Part shown: in pieces, positions 7,282 to 10,569 of the stretch
How the letters are laid out: each line of letters begins with the position of its first letter
Position numbering within the stretch: position 1 is the stretch's first letter
DNA from: Prevotellamassilia sp.
Lineage (GTDB): Bacteria; Bacteroidota; Bacteroidia; Bacteroidales; Bacteroidaceae
NCBI GenBank assembly: GCA_009775705.1
Contig: VSQE01000083.1
Coordinates: forward strand, 1-10,569
Length of the DNA stretch: 10,569 nt
Direction of reading: 5' to 3'
Translations under genes and position numbers: made by a program
Notes under the pieces: generated by a model
Told to the model about the DNA's origin: nothing
Databases searched by the model: none
What the model saw: only the letters and a program-made list of their open reading frames with translations

Positions 7282-7325
7282 CCGTGCCGGCCAGTCTCCG
7301 TCCTCACGACAGGACTCCGGCACGG
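7282..7325 (+). other. Stable hairpin between lysS and gpsA
   Basis: A 9-bp perfect GC-rich stem, ccgtgccgg (7282-7290) and ccggcacgg (7317-7325), continues after a 2-nt bulge with agtc/gact and, further in, tcct/agga. It ends 11 nt before the gpsA ATG at 7337 and has no T tract behind it, so it is not a classic intrinsic terminator. It could be a leaky terminator, a processing or stability element, or a structure limiting ribosome access to gpsA. The pairing is visible; the role is inferred. Confidence 0.6.
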
Positions 7326-7336
7326 GACAGCTGACC

Positions 7337-8329
7337 ATGATTTGTGGAAAAATAGCCATCATGGGTGGCGGGAGCTGGGCCACAGCCATCGCCAAGATAG
7401 TGCTCGAAAAAACAGAGCGCATCACATGGTACATGCGCCGCAACGACACCATCGAGGAATTCCGGCGTCTGGAACATAACCCTTCATATCTCACGAGCGT
7501 ACACTTCGATGTCAGCCGCATCACCTTCTCAAGCGACATCAACGAAGTGGTACGCAATTGCGATACCCTGATCTTCGTCACCCCCTCGCCCTATCTGAAG
7601 AATCATCTCAAAAAGCTGAAAGTAAAGCTCCACGACAAATTCATCATCACGGCCATAAAGGGCATTGTTCCGGACGAGAATCTGGTATGCTCGGAATATT
7701 TCCGTCAGGTCTATAACGTTCCCGACGAGAATCTGGCTGTTCTGGGCGGTCCCAGCCATGCGGAAGAAGTGGCACTGAGCCGGCTTACCTACCTCACCGT
7801 AGGGTGCAGCGACAACGAGAAAGCCCGCTATTTCGCCGACCTCATTGCCGGCAGCTATGTCAAGACCAAGACCAGCGCAGATGTCATCGGCATCGAATAT
7901 GCCTCGGTACTGAAAAATGTGTATGCCATTGCCGCCGGCATCTGCAACGGCCTGAAATACGGAGACAACTTCCAAAGCGTGCTCATGGCCAATGCCGTGC
8001 AGGAGATGAGCCGTTTTCTGCGGGCCGTCTATCCGATTGACCGCAATGTCTACGACTCCGTCTATCTGGGCGACCTGCTCGTAACGGGCTATTCCAACTT
8101 TTCGCGCAACCGCGTGTTCGGAACAATGATCGGGAAAGGGTATTCCGTGAAAAGCGCCCAGATTGAGATGGAGATGATCGCAGAAGGATTCTACGGCACC
8201 ATGTGCATGAAGGACATCAACCGTCACTTCCACGTGAACATGCCCATCCTCGATGCTGTCTACAATATCCTGTACGAACGTATCTCGCCGGCTATAGAAA
8301 TCAAATTGCTCACCGACTCTTTCAGATAG
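7337..8329 (+). CDS. gpsA: Glycerol-3-phosphate dehydrogenase, NAD(P)+
   Basis: Reduces dihydroxyacetone phosphate to sn-glycerol 3-phosphate, the backbone of membrane phospholipids; cytoplasmic. It has 330 residues, standard for the family. The N-terminal Rossmann nucleotide-binding loop is GGGSWATAIAK (10-20), instead of the more common GAGSWGTALA. Other family marks are VTPSPYL (81-87), AIKGI with Lys109, GPSHAEE (138-144), the catalytic Lys193 in VLKNVYAIAAG, Asp246 in GDLLVT and SRNR (256-259) near the substrate phosphate site. The ATG at 7337 places the Rossmann strand immediately after the start, as expected. It lies 67 bp after lysS, a pairing I recall from other Bacteroidales, and 58 bp before the GSCFA gene. 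The hairpin at 7282-7325 just before its start may set its expression relative to lysS. Confidence 0.96.
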   Translation: MICGKIAIMGGGSWATAIAKIVLEKTERITWYMRRNDTIEEFRRLEHNPSYLTSVHFDVSRITFSSDINEVVRNCDTLIFVTPSPYLKNHLKKLKVKLHDKFIITAIKGIVPDENLVCSEYFRQVYNVPDENLAVLGGPSHAEEVALSRLTYLTVGCSDNEKARYFADLIAGSYVKTKTSADVIGIEYASVLKNVYAIAAGICNGLKYGDNFQSVLMANAVQEMSRFLRAVYPIDRNVYDSVYLGDLLVTGYSNFSRNRVFGTMIGKGYSVKSAQIEMEMIAEGFYGTMCMKDINRHFHVNMPILDAVYNILYERISPAIEIKLLTDSFR

Positions 8330-8387
8330 AGAGCGGACATCCCCCTCCTTCAATTTCTTATAGCACAGTCGTCCCCACAAAAAAGAA

Positions 8388-9362
8388 ATGGAGTTCAGAA
8401 CCCAAGTAGAACTGCCGGCTGGCGGACCACAACTATCACCGCGCTCCCGCTGTCTGTGGATAGGATCATGCTTTGCCGAACATATAGGCTGTCGCCTGCC
8501 CCGTCTGCAAACGCCGCAAGACATCCCGTCCGTCATCGTCAACCCCTTCGGAGTTCTCTACAATCCCGAGAGCATCCGTCTGGGGATAGACACGCTGCTG
8601 GAAAGTGCCTTTGACGAAAAATATCTTTTCCGGGGAAAAGACGATCTGTGGCACAGCTGGCTGCACAACGGGGAGTTCTCGGCCGAAGAAAAAAAAGAAT
8701 GCCTGAGCCGGATCCTCAGCCGTCTGTTGCCGGCCGCCCGGCTGCTCCGGCAAGCCGAAGTTCTGTTCGTCACTTTCGGAACCAGCCGTATCTATGAACT
8801 GGGCGCCGGCGGTTTCGTTGTCGGAAACTGCCATCGCGAACCGGCCACCGCCTTCACGGAGCGCAATCTTTCCGTGGAAGAGATCGTGCGGACATGGCTG
8901 CCACTTCTCCGGCGCCTGCACCAGTTCAATCCGTCTCTCCAGGTAGTCTTTACCGTAAGTCCTTACCGCTATGCCAAATATGGAATGCACGGTTCCCAAC
9001 TCAGCAAGGCCACACTGTTGCTTTCTGCCGACCGTCTTGTCTGCGCCGGCGGAAAGGAAGGTCTGCCCGTTTCCCATTACTTTCCCGCCTACGAAATCGT
9101 CCTCGACGAACTGCGTGACTACCGCTTCTTCGGCCCCGACATGCTTCACCCGTCCGAGACGGCTGTAGACTATGTTTGGGAACGGTTCCGCGACTGGACC
9201 TTCACCTCCGAGATGCGACAATGCGCCGAAGAATGGTTGCGTCTGGAAAATGCCCTCCGCCACCGCCCGCTTCACCCCGGTTCGAAAAGTGCACACGAAT
9301 TCCACCTCAGAACAGAGAAACTGGCACGCGATTTCCACATCCGGTGGGACATCACCGTCTGA
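8388..9362 (+). CDS. GSCFA domain protein (SGNH-hydrolase-like)
   Basis: A 324-residue protein of the GSCFA family, named after its block I motif, seen here as IGSCFAEHIG with GSCFA at 26-30 and candidate nucleophile Ser27. Further conserved blocks are NPFGVLYNP (52-60), VTFGTSRIYE (128-137), NCHREPA (147-153), TVSPYRY (189-195), HGSQLSKATLLL (201-212) and the C-terminal DMLHPSE with Asp251 and His254. Ser27/Asp251/His254 fit the SGNH/GDSL esterase catalytic plan, so a hydrolase or acyl-ester-acting enzyme is plausible, but I know of no established substrate for the family. No signal peptide or membrane segment is visible, suggesting the cytoplasm. The start follows an A-rich stretch (cacaaaaaagaa). 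It sits 58 bp behind gpsA with no promoter seen between and is followed by a murF gene in the same direction. Family assignment is firm; function is open. Confidence 0.93.
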   Translation: MEFRTQVELPAGGPQLSPRSRCLWIGSCFAEHIGCRLPRLQTPQDIPSVIVNPFGVLYNPESIRLGIDTLLESAFDEKYLFRGKDDLWHSWLHNGEFSAEEKKECLSRILSRLLPAARLLRQAEVLFVTFGTSRIYELGAGGFVVGNCHREPATAFTERNLSVEEIVRTWLPLLRRLHQFNPSLQVVFTVSPYRYAKYGMHGSQLSKATLLLSADRLVCAGGKEGLPVSHYFPAYEIVLDELRDYRFFGPDMLHPSETAVDYVWERFRDWTFTSEMRQCAEEWLRLENALRHRPLHPGSKSAHEFHLRTEKLARDFHIRWDITV

Positions 9363-9475
9363 GTGTCCCATACATTACACCTTAAAGCCTTTCACCGTAA
9401 AAATAATGCCGGTTTCCATGATCACTTTCGTGCTACCACACACAAGCGAACGGGGACCGTTAAAAACATATACAT

Positions 9476-9514
9476 TGCAATGTCACACTTGCCGGCAGAC
9501 ATTTTGACATTGCA
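9476..9514. repeat. 10-bp inverted repeat upstream of the murF promoter
   Basis: TGCAATGTCA (9476-9485) and TGACATTGCA (9505-9514) are exact reverse complements separated by 19 nt. The spacer contains the self-complementary TGCCGGCA (9490-9497). The element ends 41 bp before the -7 box at 9556, so it could be a protein-binding operator. It could also fold as a hairpin at the end of the upstream transcript, although no T tract follows. Confidence 0.65.
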
Positions 9515-9555
9515 GAAATTCCGATAACGCCGGCCGTCCTTTCAGATAAATGTTA

Positions 9556-9563
9556 TACCTTTG
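9556..9563 (+). promoter_or_regulatory. Bacteroides-type -7 box for murF
   Basis: TACCTTTG, an exact TAnnTTTG match in the same tatacctttgc context as the dapF promoter. No TTTG is found 19-21 nt upstream, so the -33 half is missing or degenerate. Transcription would start near 9568 and leave a leader of about 135 nt before the ATG at 9703, long compared with the leaders inferred for dapF and lysS. Confidence 0.55.
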
Positions 9564-9616
9564 CGCATGTGAAAGAGTTATTTGGCATCATAGCACCGTA
9601 AATTACTATAAACCGG

Positions 9617-9632
9617 ACGATTGTAAAATCGT
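9617..9632 (+). other. Small leader hairpin with GUAA tetraloop
   Basis: ACGATT (9617-9622) pairs perfectly with AATCGT (9627-9632) around the loop GTAA, which as RNA is a stabilising GNRA tetraloop. It lies in the predicted untranslated leader of the murF gene, 70 nt before the start codon. It is a minor structural element with no known match to a riboswitch that I can recognise. Confidence 0.45.
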
Positions 9633-9702
9633 TACCTTTATTTTCAAATACTCTGCTATATACTTCAATTGTGATTGTATCAAATTGATGAAAATCTGAA
9701 AT

Positions 9703-10569
9703 ATGAACAACCCTACCCACTCTCTGACAGCCGGATCCGTTTCCGAAACCGGTTCCGCCTCCATCGAGAAAATAACCGCCCTGATCGGGGCCCGCCGTTT
9801 CGGGCAAACGGAAAGCCACATTGACTGGTTGCTCACCGACAGCCGGTCGCTCTCCTTTCCCGAGACCACCCTATTCTTTGCCCTGCGCACCCGCACCGGA
9901 GACGGCCACCGCTACATCGCCGACCTCTACCGCCTCGGTGTACGCAACTTCGTTGTAGACTCCGTGCCCGAAGGCGCCGCCGAACACTATCCCGAAGCTA
10001 ACTTCCTGCTCGTGGTCAGCCCGCTCAAGGCCTTGCAACGGCTGGCCGAACGTCACCGCGAAGAGTTCGACCTGCCTGTCATCGGCATCACCGGATCGAA
10101 CGGCAAAACGGTGGTCAAGGAATGGCTCTACCAACTGCTCTCACCCGATGCCGTCGTCACCCGCTCGCCACGCTCCTACAATTCACAAGTCGGTGTGCCC
10201 CTCTCCGTATGGCTGCTCACGCAACACAGCGAAATTGCCCTGTTCGAGGCCGGCATCTCCTGCCGCGGCGAAATGGAAGCCCTGCGCACCATCATCCAAC
10301 CAGGTATCGGCATACTCACCAACATCGGGCAGGCCCATCAGGAAAACTTCGCCACACTGGAAGAAAAATGTATGGAGAAACTCCAGCTCTTCAAGGACAG
10401 CAACACTCTTGTCTACAACGGCGACGACCCGCTTGTCGCCGAGTGTGTGGCCGCCAGCGGCTACAGCGGCAACCGGCTCCGCTGGTCGGCACAAGACAGC
10501 ACGGCCCCGCTCTACATCCGGAAACTGGAAAAAGAGGACGACAAAACGTACATTCACTATATATATAAT
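9703..10569 (+). CDS. MurF ligase, probably MurF-alanine racemase fusion (5' part)
   Basis: The first 289 codons of an open frame that runs off the window without a stop. The visible part is a MurF-type Mur ligase, which adds D-Ala-D-Ala to UDP-MurNAc-tripeptide in the cytoplasm. The N-terminal domain has the MurF substrate motif LLTDSRSL (43-50) and FFALRT (58-63). The ATP-binding P-loop is GITGSNGKT (128-136), followed by SYNSQVGVPLSVW (158-170), FEAGIS (181-186) and TNIGQAHQENF (206-216). The wording of these motifs matches the Bacteroidetes bifunctional MurF/alanine racemase that I know, but the racemase half would lie beyond the window, so the fusion is inferred. The ATG at 9703 is the only usable ATG: a stop lies two codons upstream and no Met follows until residue 191. 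It leaves about 18 Ser/Thr/Gly-rich residues before the conserved SIEKITALIGA start, longer than I would expect. It has its own promoter box at 9556-9563. Confidence 0.92.
   Translation, partial: MNNPTHSLTAGSVSETGSASIEKITALIGARRFGQTESHIDWLLTDSRSLSFPETTLFFALRTRTGDGHRYIADLYRLGVRNFVVDSVPEGAAEHYPEANFLLVVSPLKALQRLAERHREEFDLPVIGITGSNGKTVVKEWLYQLLSPDAVVTRSPRSYNSQVGVPLSVWLLTQHSEIALFEAGISCRGEMEALRTIIQPGIGILTNIGQAHQENFATLEEKCMEKLQLFKDSNTLVYNGDDPLVAECVAASGYSGNRLRWSAQDSTAPLYIRKLEKEDDKTYIHYIYN

Larger units (their letters stand above)
9363..9702. other. Intergenic region and leader before murF (340 bp)
   Basis: No credible gene is visible here. In order it holds a small 5-bp hairpin (aacgg/ccgtt, 9449-9461), an inverted repeat (9476-9514), a -7 box (9556-9563) and a leader of about 135 nt. 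Within the leader lie a tetraloop hairpin (9617-9632) and an ATCAA-A-TTGAT palindrome (9679-9689) close to the start codon. No clear terminator for the lysS-gpsA-GSCFA transcript is seen, so read-through into murF is possible. Confidence 0.7.

Noticed and set aside
10122..10568. 148-codon plus-strand open frame at the window end
   Set aside because: It is in a different frame inside murF and its translation is Arg/His/Pro-rich. The frame starting at 9703 carries all the Mur ligase motifs.

Overview
The window looks like ordinary chromosomal DNA from a member of the Bacteroidales (phylum Bacteroidota) with a fairly GC-rich genome; I estimate mid-50s percent GC by eye and have not counted it. 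Three signs support this. TAnnTTTG promoter elements, the -7 box of the Bacteroides primary sigma factor, lie in front of several genes, with no E. coli-like -10/-35 pairs. The gene set is typical of the group: type III glutamine synthetase, LL-diaminopimelate aminotransferase, a GSCFA-family protein, and a MurF of the kind usually fused to alanine racemase. LysS also carries the C-terminal extension I associate with this group. Genus cannot be assigned from this evidence.

Layout. (1) 1-543: a small minus-strand gene for an orphan HsdR_N-like PD-(D/E)XK domain protein, followed by a perfect 47-bp palindrome near the window edge. (2) 544-896: a divergent intergenic region with one promoter facing each way. 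(3) 897-5311: a likely operon dapF-dapL-glnN, closed by a strong GC-rich hairpin at 5355-5398. (4) 5485-9362: a second transcription unit lysS-gpsA-GSCFA, with the best promoter in the window in front of lysS and a stable non-terminator hairpin between lysS and gpsA. (5) 9363-9702: a 340-base non-coding region with an inverted repeat, a promoter element and a leader of about 135 nt. (6) 9703-10569: the first 289 codons of a murF (probably murF-alr fusion) that runs off the window end with no stop.

How the genes fit together. DapL makes LL-diaminopimelate from tetrahydrodipicolinate using glutamate, and DapF epimerises it to meso-diaminopimelate. GlnN handles ammonium as glutamine in the same transcript. 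Meso-DAP is both the lysine precursor (lysine is charged by LysS) and the third residue of the peptidoglycan stem peptide that MurF extends with D-Ala-D-Ala. GpsA supplies sn-glycerol 3-phosphate for phospholipids. The GSCFA protein is an uncharacterised SGNH-hydrolase-like enzyme. The window is therefore mostly lysine, cell-wall and nitrogen housekeeping.

I see no mobile element, CRISPR array, rRNA or tRNA, and no convincing new multi-gene system. The points most worth a second look are the 47-bp palindrome, the candidate operators upstream of lysS and murF, the hairpin between lysS and gpsA, and the two poorly characterised protein families (orphan HsdR_N and GSCFA).
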